Origin: Comamonadaceae bacterium | GTDB lineage: Bacteria > Pseudomonadota > Gammaproteobacteria > Burkholderiales > Burkholderiaceae_C | Direction of reading: 5' to 3' | DNA length: 34,158 bases | Assembly: GCA_947479935.1 (NCBI GenBank) | Contig: CANKBG010000027.1 | Location: 1-34,158, forward strand | Shown: positions 1 through 7,804 of the stretch, one piece after another | Numbering within the stretch: the first letter of the stretch is position 1 | Layout of the letters: each line of letters starts with the position of its first letter | Program-made: the position numbers and the translations under genes | The notes under the pieces: model-generated | Told to the model about the DNA's origin: nothing | What the model saw: the letters and a program-made list of their open reading frames with translations, nothing else | Databases searched by the model: none

Positions 1-59
1 GGCTTTGCAGCAAAATTCTGAGGCCAGCTCTGAGGAAGCAACTGCGGGATAATGCGCGC

Positions 60-350
60 ATGGATACCAAGTGGCTTGAAGACTTTGTGAGCTTGGCTGA
101 AACGCGGAGTTTCAGCCGGTCTGCTCAATTGCGCCATGTCACCCAATCGGCCTTTTCCAGGCGCATTCAATCGCTTGAAGCTTGGGCCGGGGCTGACTTG
201 ATCGATCGCAGTTCATACCCCACCACACTCACACCGGCCGGCGAGGTGTTGCATGCCAAAGCGATTGAATTGCTGCAATCTTTGCAAAGCGTCAAATCTG
301 AAATGAAAGATGACCATGACCAACAATCTGACAATCACACGGCCCGATGA
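60..350 (+). CDS. Orphan LysR-type helix-turn-helix domain protein (truncated regulator)
   Basis: The 96-residue product matches the N-terminal DNA-binding part of LysR-type regulators. It starts [19 protein letters not shown], continues with the recognition-helix region ([13 protein letters not shown], about residues 28-40), and ends with the wing and linker segment ([21 protein letters not shown], about 57-77). Full LysR proteins are about 300 residues and carry a periplasmic-binding-like effector domain. Here the frame stops after a short polar tail, and nothing downstream encodes the missing domain. The last 41 bases overlap the start of pyrC in another frame, so the two genes may be translationally coupled. 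A GATAAT hexamer at 48-53 lies very close to the ATG, and no good Shine-Dalgarno is seen. It may be a decayed regulator or a small DNA-binding protein; the family call is firm, the function is unknown. Confidence 0.7.
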   Translation: MDTKWLEDFVSLAETRSFSRSAQLRHVTQSAFSRRIQSLEAWAGADLIDRSSYPTTLTPAGEVLHAKAIELLQSLQSVKSEMKDDHDQQSDNHTAR

Positions 351-1347
351 TTGGCACTTGCATGTGCGCGATGGTGCAGCGCTCCAAACCGTGGTGCCGC
401 ACACGGCCGCCCAATTTGGCCGCGCCATCATCATGCCCAACTTAAAGCCACCGGTGACCACCGCAGCGTTGGCGCTTGAGTACAAATCACGCATCTTGGC
501 GGCAGTCCCCAAGGGCGTTGATTTTGAGCCCCTCATGACGCTGTACCTCACCGACAATTTACCACCCGAAGAAATTGTGAAAGCCAAGGCGGCAGGCGTG
601 GTGGCGTGCAAGCTTTACCCTGCAGGCGCCACCACCAACAGCGATGCAGGCGTAACGGATTTGGAAAAGATTTACCCCACGCTTGCAGCCATGCAAAAAG
701 CGGGCATGTTGCTTTTGGTTCATGGTGAAGTAACCAGCAGCGACATAGATTTGTTTGATCGCGAAGCGGCCTTCATTGACACGCAACTGATTCCATTGCG
801 CCGCGATTTTCCTGAACTCAAAATTGTCTTTGAGCACATCACTACCAAAGATGCAGCAGACTATGTGATGTCTGCAGATCGCTTCATGGCCGCTACGCTC
901 ACGGCGCATCATTTGCTTTACAACCGCAATGCCATTTTCACGGGTGGTATTCGCCCGCATTACTATTGCTTGCCAGTTCTCAAACGAGAAACACATCGTG
1001 TGGCTTTGCTCCATGCAGCCACCTCAGGCAATGCACAATTTTTCTTGGGCACCGACAGCGCACCGCATCCTGCACACTTGAAAGAGCACGCCACGGGCTG
1101 CGCTGGTTGCTACACCGCGCACGCGGCCATGGAGATGTATGCCGAAGCGTTTGACAGTGTGGGTAAATTGGCGCAACTCGAAGCCTTTGCCAGTTTCAAC
1201 GGTGCCGATTTTTATGGCTTGCCGCGCAACAAAGGCCGCCTGACTTTAAAACGTGAGTCTTGGACGCCACCCGAAAGTTTCCAATTTGGCGAAGCCGATT
1301 TAAAACCCTTGCGCTCGGGCGAAGCATTGCCATGGCGTGTGGCCTGA
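310..1347 (+). CDS. pyrC: Dihydroorotase, class II (PyrC)
   Basis: Catalyses reversible cyclisation of N-carbamoyl-L-aspartate to dihydroorotate, the third step of de novo pyrimidine synthesis, in the cytosol. The 345 residues align along the whole length with Escherichia coli PyrC. The metal-binding HxH lies in [11 protein letters not shown] (H16, H18), the lysine expected to be carbamylated is K101 in [12 protein letters not shown], further metal histidines are H138 (VHGEVT) and H176 ([12 protein letters not shown]), and the catalytic Asp is D249 in LGTDSAPH. Two ATGs (310 and 316) are possible starts; the difference is two residues. The gene overlaps the LysR fragment upstream and the DUF3025 gene downstream, suggesting one transcript. 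Confidence 0.97.
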   Translation: MTMTNNLTITRPDDWHLHVRDGAALQTVVPHTAAQFGRAIIMPNLKPPVTTAALALEYKSRILAAVPKGVDFEPLMTLYLTDNLPPEEIVKAKAAGVVACKLYPAGATTNSDAGVTDLEKIYPTLAAMQKAGMLLLVHGEVTSSDIDLFDREAAFIDTQLIPLRRDFPELKIVFEHITTKDAADYVMSADRFMAATLTAHHLLYNRNAIFTGGIRPHYYCLPVLKRETHRVALLHAATSGNAQFFLGTDSAPHPAHLKEHATGCAGCYTAHAAMEMYAEAFDSVGKLAQLEAFASFNGADFYGLPRNKGRLTLKRESWTPPESFQFGEADLKPLRSGEALPWRVA

Positions 1348-2123
1348 GTGCCATTGACTGGTCTGCACCATGGCTTCAACCATGGCGTGAAAAAGGTGAG
1401 TGGCTAGCTCAGCGCATCAGCAACGGTGCATTGGTGCATGAGGCCTGCAACGATTTGATCGAGGAGATCAACCGCACTCAGAGCCTTGCAGGTCATTTAA
1501 ACCCCAAAGCTGTTTGCCCTGTTCAGTTTGTGCCGCAATCTGAATTGCAAGATGGCCAAGCTTACGAGCAGTTTATTTTTGACAAACATGCCGTGCCCAC
1601 CCGCGATGGGTTGCATGATTTCTTCAATGCCTTGTGTTGGTTCCATTTTCCCTTGGCCAAAAAACAAATCAATCTTGTGCAAGCCACGGCCATTCAGACA
1701 CAAGGCGTGGGCGCAGTGCGCGGCCCCGTCAGAGATGCTGTGACGGTGTTTGATGAAAATGCCACGCTCATTCAAGTGAGCGACACCATTTGGCATGCCT
1801 TAACGCAACGTCATTGGGCTCAAGCGTTTGTTGAGCTAAAGGCTGAATGGCAAAACGCACAGGTGCAAATTTTTGGTCATGCGGCCTTGGAAAAATTGGT
1901 CAACCCCTACAAAGCCATCACGGTTCATTTGTGGCGCGTGCCATCAGACGTGCCTTTGAAAAATTGGGATGAGTGGTTGGCGCAAGACCTGCAACCCCAA
2001 AAACTGTCACAAAAACCTTTTTTGCCAACGCCTATTTTGGGTATTCCTGGATGGTGGGCGGACAACCAGCAAGCCGATTTTTACCAAGATACACAGGTGT
2101 TTCGCCCCTCTCGACCTGCATAA
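1332..2123 (+). CDS. DUF3025 family protein
   Basis: A 263-residue protein of the DUF3025 family, whose biochemical role is not known to me. Features that fit the family are the N-terminal IDWSAPWL stretch, the central [21 protein letters not shown] block (about 95-115), the [14 protein letters not shown] segment, and a C-terminal [20 protein letters not shown] block. The ATG at 1332 is chosen because it begins the family-like sequence and overlaps the 3' end of pyrC by 16 bases; a longer version from 1260 would lie inside pyrC. The overlap suggests translational coupling with pyrC. No signal peptide or membrane segment is visible, so it is probably cytosolic. The C-terminus is intact. Confidence 0.85.
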   Translation: MACGLSAIDWSAPWLQPWREKGEWLAQRISNGALVHEACNDLIEEINRTQSLAGHLNPKAVCPVQFVPQSELQDGQAYEQFIFDKHAVPTRDGLHDFFNALCWFHFPLAKKQINLVQATAIQTQGVGAVRGPVRDAVTVFDENATLIQVSDTIWHALTQRHWAQAFVELKAEWQNAQVQIFGHAALEKLVNPYKAITVHLWRVPSDVPLKNWDEWLAQDLQPQKLSQKPFLPTPILGIPGWWADNQQADFYQDTQVFRPSRPA

Positions 2124-2157
2124 AAACCGTTCCAATTTCAGGAATTAGACTGGCTCA

Positions 2158-2184
2158 CTTGATTTTGCTGGCGCTACCCCTAAT
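2158..2184 (+). promoter_or_regulatory. Candidate heat-shock (RpoH-type) promoter for htpX
   Basis: CTTGATT at 2158-2164 is followed after 12 bases by CCCCTAAT at 2177-2184, about 50 bases before the htpX ATG. This resembles the sigma-32 pattern CTTGAAA, 11-16 bases, CCCCATNT. The same stretch can be read as a weak housekeeping promoter (TTGATT, 16 bases, TAATAT), so the assignment is tentative. Confidence 0.4.
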
Positions 2185-2233
2185 ATCCGACATGTATGTC
2201 TGACCTTCGTTGGGCGATGAGTTTAATTTCCTC

Positions 2234-3103
2234 ATGAAACGTATCATTTTGTTTGTCTTGACCAACTTGGCTGTGGTGCTGGTGTTGGGTTTTGTGGCCA
2301 GTTTGTTGGGGGTCAACCGATTCCTAACTTCCAATGGTTTAGATTTAACCGCCTTGTTGGGTTATGCCCTGATCATGGGCTTTGGTGGCGCCTTTATTTC
2401 TTTGCTCATTAGCAAACCTGTGGCCAAGTGGAGTTCGGGTGTGCGGGTCATTGAGCAGCCTAGCAACTCCGATGAAAAATGGCTGCTTGATACCGTTCGT
2501 CAATTTGCTGATAAGTCGGCCATTGGCATGCCTGAAGTGGGTATTTTTGAAGGTGATCCCAATGCATTTGCCACGGGTGCTTTCAAGAACTCGGCCTTGG
2601 TGGCTGTTTCTACTGGCTTGCTTCAGAACATGACGCACGAAGAAATTGAAGCCGTGCTTGCGCATGAAGTGGCTCACATTGCCAATGGCGACATGGTGAC
2701 CATGACCCTCATACAAGGTGTGATGAACACCTTCGTGGTGTTTCTGTCGCGTGTGGTCGGTTATGCCGTAGACAGTTTCTTGCGCAAGAACGATGAAGAA
2801 AATACGGGCCCAGGCATGGGGTACTGGATTACCACCATCGTGCTCGACATTGTGTTGGGCTTTGCGGCAGCCATTGTGGTGGCCTGGTTCAGTCGCCATC
2901 GCGAGTTCCGCGCAGACGCTGGTGCAGCCGAGTTGATGGGCCGCAAACAGCCCATGATGAACGCGCTAGCCCGTTTGGGTGGCTTGCACACAGCTGACTT
3001 GCCAAAGAGTGTGGCAGCCATGGGCATTGCCGGTGGCATTGGTCAGTTGTTTTCAACGCACCCCCCCATTGAAGAGCGCATTGCGGCTTTGCAAAACAGT
3101 TAA
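2234..3103 (+). CDS. htpX: Heat-shock membrane zinc metalloprotease HtpX
   Basis: An inner-membrane M48-family zinc protease that degrades misfolded membrane proteins together with FtsH. The 289 residues follow E. coli HtpX closely. There are two N-terminal membrane segments (about 4-25 and 36-56), the conserved block [24 protein letters not shown], the zinc motif HEVAH within [22 protein letters not shown], two further membrane segments (about 155-175 and 195-215), and [15 protein letters not shown], which carries the third zinc-ligand glutamate. The C-terminus has the usual [12 protein letters not shown]. The ATG at 2234 ([14 protein letters not shown]) is preferred to the one eight codons upstream because it matches the family N-terminus. 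It stands alone between a candidate RpoH promoter and a strong terminator. Confidence 0.96.
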   Translation: MKRIILFVLTNLAVVLVLGFVASLLGVNRFLTSNGLDLTALLGYALIMGFGGAFISLLISKPVAKWSSGVRVIEQPSNSDEKWLLDTVRQFADKSAIGMPEVGIFEGDPNAFATGAFKNSALVAVSTGLLQNMTHEEIEAVLAHEVAHIANGDMVTMTLIQGVMNTFVVFLSRVVGYAVDSFLRKNDEENTGPGMGYWITTIVLDIVLGFAAAIVVAWFSRHREFRADAGAAELMGRKQPMMNALARLGGLHTADLPKSVAAMGIAGGIGQLFSTHPPIEERIAALQNS

Positions 3104-3125
3104 GCCCCATGGCTTATTGTCGAAG

Positions 3126-3149
3126 CGGGCCTGTGGGGCCCGTTTTTTT
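3126..3149 (+). terminator. Rho-independent terminator after htpX
   Basis: CGGGCC (3126-3131), a five-base loop, and GGCCCG (3137-3142) form a perfect 6-bp GC-rich stem followed by seven Ts (3143-3149). It lies 23 bases after the htpX stop and separates htpX from the transporter gene. Confidence 0.9.
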
Positions 3150-3224
3150 GTGCGCTCTGAATGCGCATGAGCGGAGGTAACGCATGAGACTCTTGATGCC
3201 TTGCGGGTCATTTATAGTCCTAAG

Positions 3225-4190
3225 GTGCAAAGATTTTTACCCATTTCACTTCAGCGCTTGCTGACCCTCACGCGCCTACAAAACACCCGACGTTTTGAAC
3301 GTTTACCAGCAACGGTTCGTGGCATGCTGTGGATGGCGTTGGGTGGTCTCACATTCTCTTTGCTCAACACCATTGCCCGCTCGTTTTCCATGCAGATGGA
3401 TCCGTTTGAAGCTCAGTTTCTTCGCTACTTTTGCGGCCTCTTGATCATGCTGCCCTTATTGTGGTTTCAAGGGATTTCGGCGTATGTGCCTAACGACGTG
3501 AAAGGCCAATTCTGGCGCGGTGGCGTGCACACCGTCGGCCTCATGCTCTGGTTCATTGCCTTGCCTCAAATTCCTTTGGCCGATATGACGGCCATAGGCT
3601 TTACGGCGCCCATTTTCATCATGATAGGTGCCGCATGGTTTTTGGGTGAGCCCATGCGCAAAGACCGCTGGATTGCGGCGGCCATTGGCTTTGCGGGCGT
3701 CATGGTGGTGGTGGTGCCTAATTTGTCGGGTACGGGAGGTTGGTATAACTGGGTCATGTTGGCTTCCTCACCTGTGTTTGCAGCGTCCTTCCTCATGACC
3801 AAGCACCTCACGCGGACTGAAAAATCAAGCGTCATTGTGATGTGGCAATCCATCACGGTGACTTTGTTCAGTTTGCCCTTGGCGTTGATGAATTGGCAAG
3901 CACCCACCTTGTGGCAGTGGGCTGGTTTTATGCTGGCAGGCCTGCTAGGCACGATCGGTCATTACAGTTTCACTCGTGCTTTCAGTGTGGCTGATATTTC
4001 TGCCACCCAGTCCTTGCGATTTCTTGATTTGGTTTGGGCTTCCATCATGGGCTGGCTGGTGTTTGGCGATGTGCCCAGTCAGTGGACTTGGCTGGGGGCC
4101 GCCGTCATTTTGGTTTCCACCGTTTGGATTACACGCAGAGAAGGCCGGCGACAAGAAGAGCCTGCGCCTACCAACTCGTCAGAAACTTAA
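3225..4190 (+). CDS. EamA/DMT-family membrane transporter
   Basis: A drug/metabolite-transporter superfamily protein with two EamA repeats, about ten hydrophobic segments and no large soluble domain. Typical features are the first helix (MLWMALGGLTFSLLNTIARS), the FEAQFLRYFCGLLIMLPLL region, the GFTAPIFIMIGAAWFLGEPM motif at the end of repeat one, and a repeat-two counterpart around DLVWASIMGWLVFGD. The substrate cannot be told from sequence; relatives export amino acids, metabolites or drugs. The start is uncertain: TTG at 3201, GTG at 3225 and ATG at 3324 are all in frame, giving 329, 321 or 288 residues, and none has a convincing Shine-Dalgarno. It converges with the 5'-nucleotidase gene, with only 23 bases between the stops. 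Confidence 0.85.
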   Translation: MQRFLPISLQRLLTLTRLQNTRRFERLPATVRGMLWMALGGLTFSLLNTIARSFSMQMDPFEAQFLRYFCGLLIMLPLLWFQGISAYVPNDVKGQFWRGGVHTVGLMLWFIALPQIPLADMTAIGFTAPIFIMIGAAWFLGEPMRKDRWIAAAIGFAGVMVVVVPNLSGTGGWYNWVMLASSPVFAASFLMTKHLTRTEKSSVIVMWQSITVTLFSLPLALMNWQAPTLWQWAGFMLAGLLGTIGHYSFTRAFSVADISATQSLRFLDLVWASIMGWLVFGDVPSQWTWLGAAVILVSTVWITRREGRRQEEPAPTNSSET

Positions 4191-4213
4191 TGACAGTCTT
4201 TCTGAGTACCGAA

Positions 4214-5116
4214 TTATTTCGGTGGATTGCTAATACCACTGGCCACATGCCCTGACGGCACATGCTGCGCTGCCGATTCAATGTGCCCGGTTTGATCGTC
4301 AAAGAAAAAGTCGGGCTCAAATTCTTTCAAAAATTCTCCTTTGGGCAAGCCTCCCAAAAACATGGCTTCGTCCACTTCAATGTTCCAGTCCATGAGTGTG
4401 CGGATGGCACGTTCGTGTGCAGGTGCACTGCGCGCAGTAACCAAGGCTGTGCGAATGCGAATAGCCGGTGTGCCTTCTTGTTGGAGTCGTTGCAGTGCAG
4501 CCAGTAATGGTTTGAATGGCCCCGCCAACAAGGGTTGCGCCGCCTTGGCACGTTCATGCGCCTGAAAGGCCGAAAGGCCTTCTGATTGGAAAACCTTTTC
4601 TGCTTCGTCCGAGAAAAGCACTGCATCACCGTCAAATGCAATGCGCACTTCGTGAGGATGTGCTTCAGAGGCATGCGCTGAGTGGGGATAAACCTGAGCA
4701 GCCGGCACACCTGCGTCTAAAGCCGCACGGACATCGGATAAATGAGTTGATAAAAACAGATTGGCATTGAGAGGTTTCAAATAGCGCCAAGGCGACTGAC
4801 CTCGTGTGAAACTGCCGCGCTGGATGGACAAACCATAGTGCTGCGCAGATCGAAACACGCGCATACCCGATACGGGATCGTTGCGCGACAAGATGACCAC
4901 TTCTACACGCTGTGTTTTTGCATCGTTAAATGCCAACAATTTTTTAACCAAAGAAAAAGCCACACCGCGTTTGGCGGGCTCTTCTAAGCGTTCAAGTTGA
5001 AGCTTCATGTAGGCGCGGTCGTCGCTTTGTTCAAAGACTTTGTTTTCTTCTTCAAAGTCAAACAAGGCGCGCGACGAAATCGCAACCACCAGTTGACCGT
5101 CTAGGCTGACTGCCAT
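4214..5116 (-). CDS. Cytosolic 5'-nucleotidase family protein
   Basis: A 300-residue protein resembling the 5'-nucleotidase family related to cytosolic nucleotidase I, which dephosphorylates nucleoside monophosphates. Family-like features are the N-terminal VVAISSRALFDFEEENKVF, VVILSRNDPVSGMRVFRSA (about 80-98), the acidic IAFDGDAVLFSDEAEKVFQ block (about 155-173), and LMDWNIEVDEAMFLGGLPKG plus FFFDDQTGHI near the C-terminus. No signal peptide is seen. The start at 5116 is supported by an ideal AAGGAG at 5123-5128. A longer frame runs back into gspF and is rejected. It lies 13 bases after the gspF stop, so it is probably the last gene of the secretion operon, although it has no known secretion role. 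Confidence 0.85.
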   Translation of the reverse strand: MAVSLDGQLVVAISSRALFDFEEENKVFEQSDDRAYMKLQLERLEEPAKRGVAFSLVKKLLAFNDAKTQRVEVVILSRNDPVSGMRVFRSAQHYGLSIQRGSFTRGQSPWRYLKPLNANLFLSTHLSDVRAALDAGVPAAQVYPHSAHASEAHPHEVRIAFDGDAVLFSDEAEKVFQSEGLSAFQAHERAKAAQPLLAGPFKPLLAALQRLQQEGTPAIRIRTALVTARSAPAHERAIRTLMDWNIEVDEAMFLGGLPKGEFLKEFEPDFFFDDQTGHIESAAQHVPSGHVASGISNPPK

Positions 5117-5122
5117 GTGATG

Positions 5123-5128
5123 CTCCTT
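5123..5128 (-). promoter_or_regulatory. Shine-Dalgarno for the 5'-nucleotidase gene
   Basis: AAGGAG on the minus strand, six bases before the ATG at 5116 and just after the gspF stop. It decides the start codon. Confidence 0.8.
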
Positions 5129-5129
5129 G

Positions 5130-6356
5130 TTAACGAACCCATTGATTGAGTTCCATGATGGGCATGAGCACTGCCAACACAATGAGCATGACCACACCGC
5201 CCATGGCCACAATGAGCAAGGGCTCTAAAATGGTGGCCAGTGCCAAGGCACGTCGCTGCACATCGGCAGACAATTGTTGCGCAGCGCGCTGCAACATGAT
5301 GGGCAGCTGACCTGTTTGTTCGCCTAAGCGCGCAAACATCGACAATAAACTGGGGAAGCGTTTCTTTTGTCCCATGGCCATGGCCAGTGGGGCGCCTTCA
5401 CGAACCAAAATCAAGGCATCCAAGACATCTTCGCGCATGGCTTGATTGGACAGTGTGTCTGCCGCCGACTGCATGGCCTTCAAAATAGGCACGCCTGCAG
5501 ATGTGAGCATGGCCAGCGTGCTGGCAAATCGTGCCGTGTTGTATCCCGTGGCCAGTCGGCCCAATATAGGCAAGCGTAAAAATGCGGCGTCAAAGCGAAT
5601 GCGCAAACGGGATTGCTTCATGGCTTGTTGAAAGCCCAACCAAGCCAACACCAGCAAAAGTACAAGCGTCCCTCCGTGATGGCGCACAAAATCACTCAAG
5701 GCCAACATGGCAACGGTGAGGGCGGGTAATTTTTTTTGACTGCCAGAGAATACTTGCGCCACTTGCGGTACCACCGTGCTCAGCAAGAAAATAACAATCA
5801 GCAAAGCAATGGCACTGACGATGGCCGGATACAGAGAAGCACTTAAGAGTTTCGCTTTGAGGGTTTGTTGATCTTGCAAATCGTCGGCCAACTGCCCAAG
5901 CACCTCACCCAAATTGCCCCCCTGTTCGCCAGCGCTGATGACTGCAGTGTACAAATTGGAAAACTCTTCTGGAAACTGTGACATGGCTTTGGCCAAACCC
6001 AAGCCGGCATTGACTTCTGCGCGCAAGTTGGCCACTAAGTGCGCTTGCTTTTCTGATTCGGCTTCGTCTCCTAGCGCGGCCAAGGCCCGCTCCAAGGGCA
6101 ACCCACTGCCCACCAAGCTGGCCAACTGTCGTGTCCAAACGGCCAGGGCATTGGCGGAGAAACATTTGCGCGAGCCAATTTGGTATTGCCAAATACTTTT
6201 CTTCTCGGCTGGGTTGTTGGCCAAGGCTTGCACCGCCAAAGGCACCAAAGATTGCGCACGCAACTGACTGCGCGCGGCTTTGGCGCTGTCAGCTTCAATC
6301 ACACCTTTACGCAAGGCGCCATCGTTTTGCAGAGCTTCAAAGGAATAGGCGGGCAT
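5130..6356 (-). CDS. gspF: Type II secretion inner-membrane platform protein GspF
   Basis: Polytopic inner-membrane platform protein of the type II secretion system, linking the GspE ATPase to pseudopilus assembly. The 408 residues contain the N-terminal segment MPAYSFEALQNDGALRKGVIEA and two repeated T2SF domains. The first (about 70-190) has WTRQLASLVGSGLPLERAL and the second (about 270-395) has FASTLAMLTSAGVPILKAM. Three hydrophobic segments lie at about 170-195, 220-240 and 380-400, the usual GspF topology. Its ATG is 21 bases after the gspE stop, and it is followed closely by the nucleotidase gene. Confidence 0.96.
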   Translation of the reverse strand: MPAYSFEALQNDGALRKGVIEADSAKAARSQLRAQSLVPLAVQALANNPAEKKSIWQYQIGSRKCFSANALAVWTRQLASLVGSGLPLERALAALGDEAESEKQAHLVANLRAEVNAGLGLAKAMSQFPEEFSNLYTAVISAGEQGGNLGEVLGQLADDLQDQQTLKAKLLSASLYPAIVSAIALLIVIFLLSTVVPQVAQVFSGSQKKLPALTVAMLALSDFVRHHGGTLVLLLVLAWLGFQQAMKQSRLRIRFDAAFLRLPILGRLATGYNTARFASTLAMLTSAGVPILKAMQSAADTLSNQAMREDVLDALILVREGAPLAMAMGQKKRFPSLLSMFARLGEQTGQLPIMLQRAAQQLSADVQRRALALATILEPLLIVAMGGVVMLIVLAVLMPIMELNQWVR

Positions 6357-6377
6357 CTATTTAGACCAATTTAATGG

Positions 6378-7796
6378 CTAATCGCGCGTCACGCGCAGCA
6401 ATTCTTCTGCGCGTGTGATGCCCAGTTTGACCAGCCTCTCGCCATCTTCACGCATCAGTACCATGCCACCCGCCACGGCCGCATCTCGCAGGCTGGCTTC
6501 AGATTGTTTGGCATGAATTTGCGCGCGAAGCGCGTCGTCTGTGATCAGCAGTTCAAAAATGCCGGTGCGGCCGGCATAGCCGGTTTGAGCACAGTGCGCA
6601 CAGCCTTTGCCTTGACAATGCGTACAAACTTTTCGGACCAAGCGCTGCGCTAAAACACCCAACAAGGAAGAGCTGAGCAAGAAGGGCTCAATGCCCATGT
6701 CAGTGAGTCGCGTCACGGCACTGGCAGCATCATTGGTGTGCAACGTGGCCAGTACCAAGTGGCCTGTCATGGACGCTTGAATGGCAATTTGTGCTGTTTC
6801 AAAATCGCGAATTTCACCAATCATGATGACATCCGGGTCTTGCCGCAAAATGGCGCGCAAGGCTTTGGCAAACGTTAAATCAATCTTCGCATTCACTTGT
6901 GTTTGTCCAACCCCTGCCAGCTCATATTCAATGGGATCTTCCACTGTCATGATGTTGCTGCCCGCCGCATCCAAACTTTGCAGCGCTGCATAAAGTGTGG
7001 TGGTTTTGCCAGAGCCAGTGGGCCCTGTGACCAAAATCAAGCCATGCGGCTGCGTCACCAGTTGTTGAAAGCGTTGCAAGGTGGTGCCTTGCATGCCAAC
7101 AGACTCAAGACTCAAGCGAGTTTCAGATTTGTCGAGCAAACGCAGCACAGCACGTTCGCCATGAGCGCTTGGCAATGTGGACACACGAACGTCCACCGCC
7201 CGTGAACCTAAACGCAAACTGATACGGCCGTCTTGCGGCAAACGTTTTTCTGCAATGTCCAATTCGGCCATGATTTTCAAGCGAGAAATCAGAGCGGCAT
7301 GCAATGCGCGGTTGGGTTGCACCACTTCGCGCAAATTGCCATCCACACGAAAGCGCACACTGGAGTGGCGCTCATAGGGCTCAATGTGAATGTCGCTGGC
7401 GCCATCGCGCGCGGCTTGTGTGAGCAGTGCATTCAACATGCGAATGATGGGCGCATCGTCACTGGTTTCGAGCAGGTCTTCGACGGCGGGCAGTTCTTGC
7501 ATCATGCGTGACAAGTCAGCAGCCGACTCTACTTCGCTGACGACAGCGGCGGCACTCGATTCACCGGGGCCATACTGCGCGGTATACGCTTTGCTAATGC
7601 GCTGCTTCAAAAGTCCTGAGTCTTCTCTGGCAATGTCCAAAGACAAACTTTCATGACCCCATTTGCGCATGGTCTCAGAAATGGCATTGGGCGCGCTTTC
7701 TGGGCTGAGCCAGAGTGTGAGTCGCGCACCGTCGTCCTCCAACAGCAGTTGGTGGCTGCGTGCAAAGGCGTAGGGGAGAGGGTAGCGATGGGCCAT
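6378..7796 (-). CDS. gspE: Type II secretion ATPase GspE
   Basis: Cytoplasmic hexameric ATPase that powers pseudopilus assembly. In the 472 residues, the conserved block DGASDIHIEPYERHSSVRFR lies at about 131-150, Walker A GPTGSGKTT at 258-266, the Asp/His boxes around NIMTVEDPIEYE and LVLATLHTNDAASA, and the Walker B region VIMIGEIRD at 323-331. The zinc motif is unusually compact: four cysteines at 391, 394, 399 and 402, where I expect a longer spacing between the two pairs. It is followed by TGYAGRTGIFELL, as in the family. It starts 8 bases after the gspD stop and precedes gspF, the usual D-E-F order. Confidence 0.97.
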   Translation of the reverse strand: MAHRYPLPYAFARSHQLLLEDDGARLTLWLSPESAPNAISETMRKWGHESLSLDIAREDSGLLKQRISKAYTAQYGPGESSAAAVVSEVESAADLSRMMQELPAVEDLLETSDDAPIIRMLNALLTQAARDGASDIHIEPYERHSSVRFRVDGNLREVVQPNRALHAALISRLKIMAELDIAEKRLPQDGRISLRLGSRAVDVRVSTLPSAHGERAVLRLLDKSETRLSLESVGMQGTTLQRFQQLVTQPHGLILVTGPTGSGKTTTLYAALQSLDAAGSNIMTVEDPIEYELAGVGQTQVNAKIDLTFAKALRAILRQDPDVIMIGEIRDFETAQIAIQASMTGHLVLATLHTNDAASAVTRLTDMGIEPFLLSSSLLGVLAQRLVRKVCTHCQGKGCAHCAQTGYAGRTGIFELLITDDALRAQIHAKQSEASLRDAAVAGGMVLMREDGERLVKLGITRAEELLRVTRD

Positions 7797-7804
7797 GAAC
7801 GGAG

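Noticed and set aside
559..1014. Antisense frame of 151 codons inside pyrC, and many similar long frames opposite the gsp genes
   Set aside because: They are mirror frames of well-supported genes, have no family resemblance and unnatural composition.
4208..4223. Hairpin ACCGAA/TTCGGT between the transporter and nucleotidase genes
   Set aside because: Only 6 bp, overlaps the nucleotidase stop and has no T-run on either strand; too weak to call a terminator.
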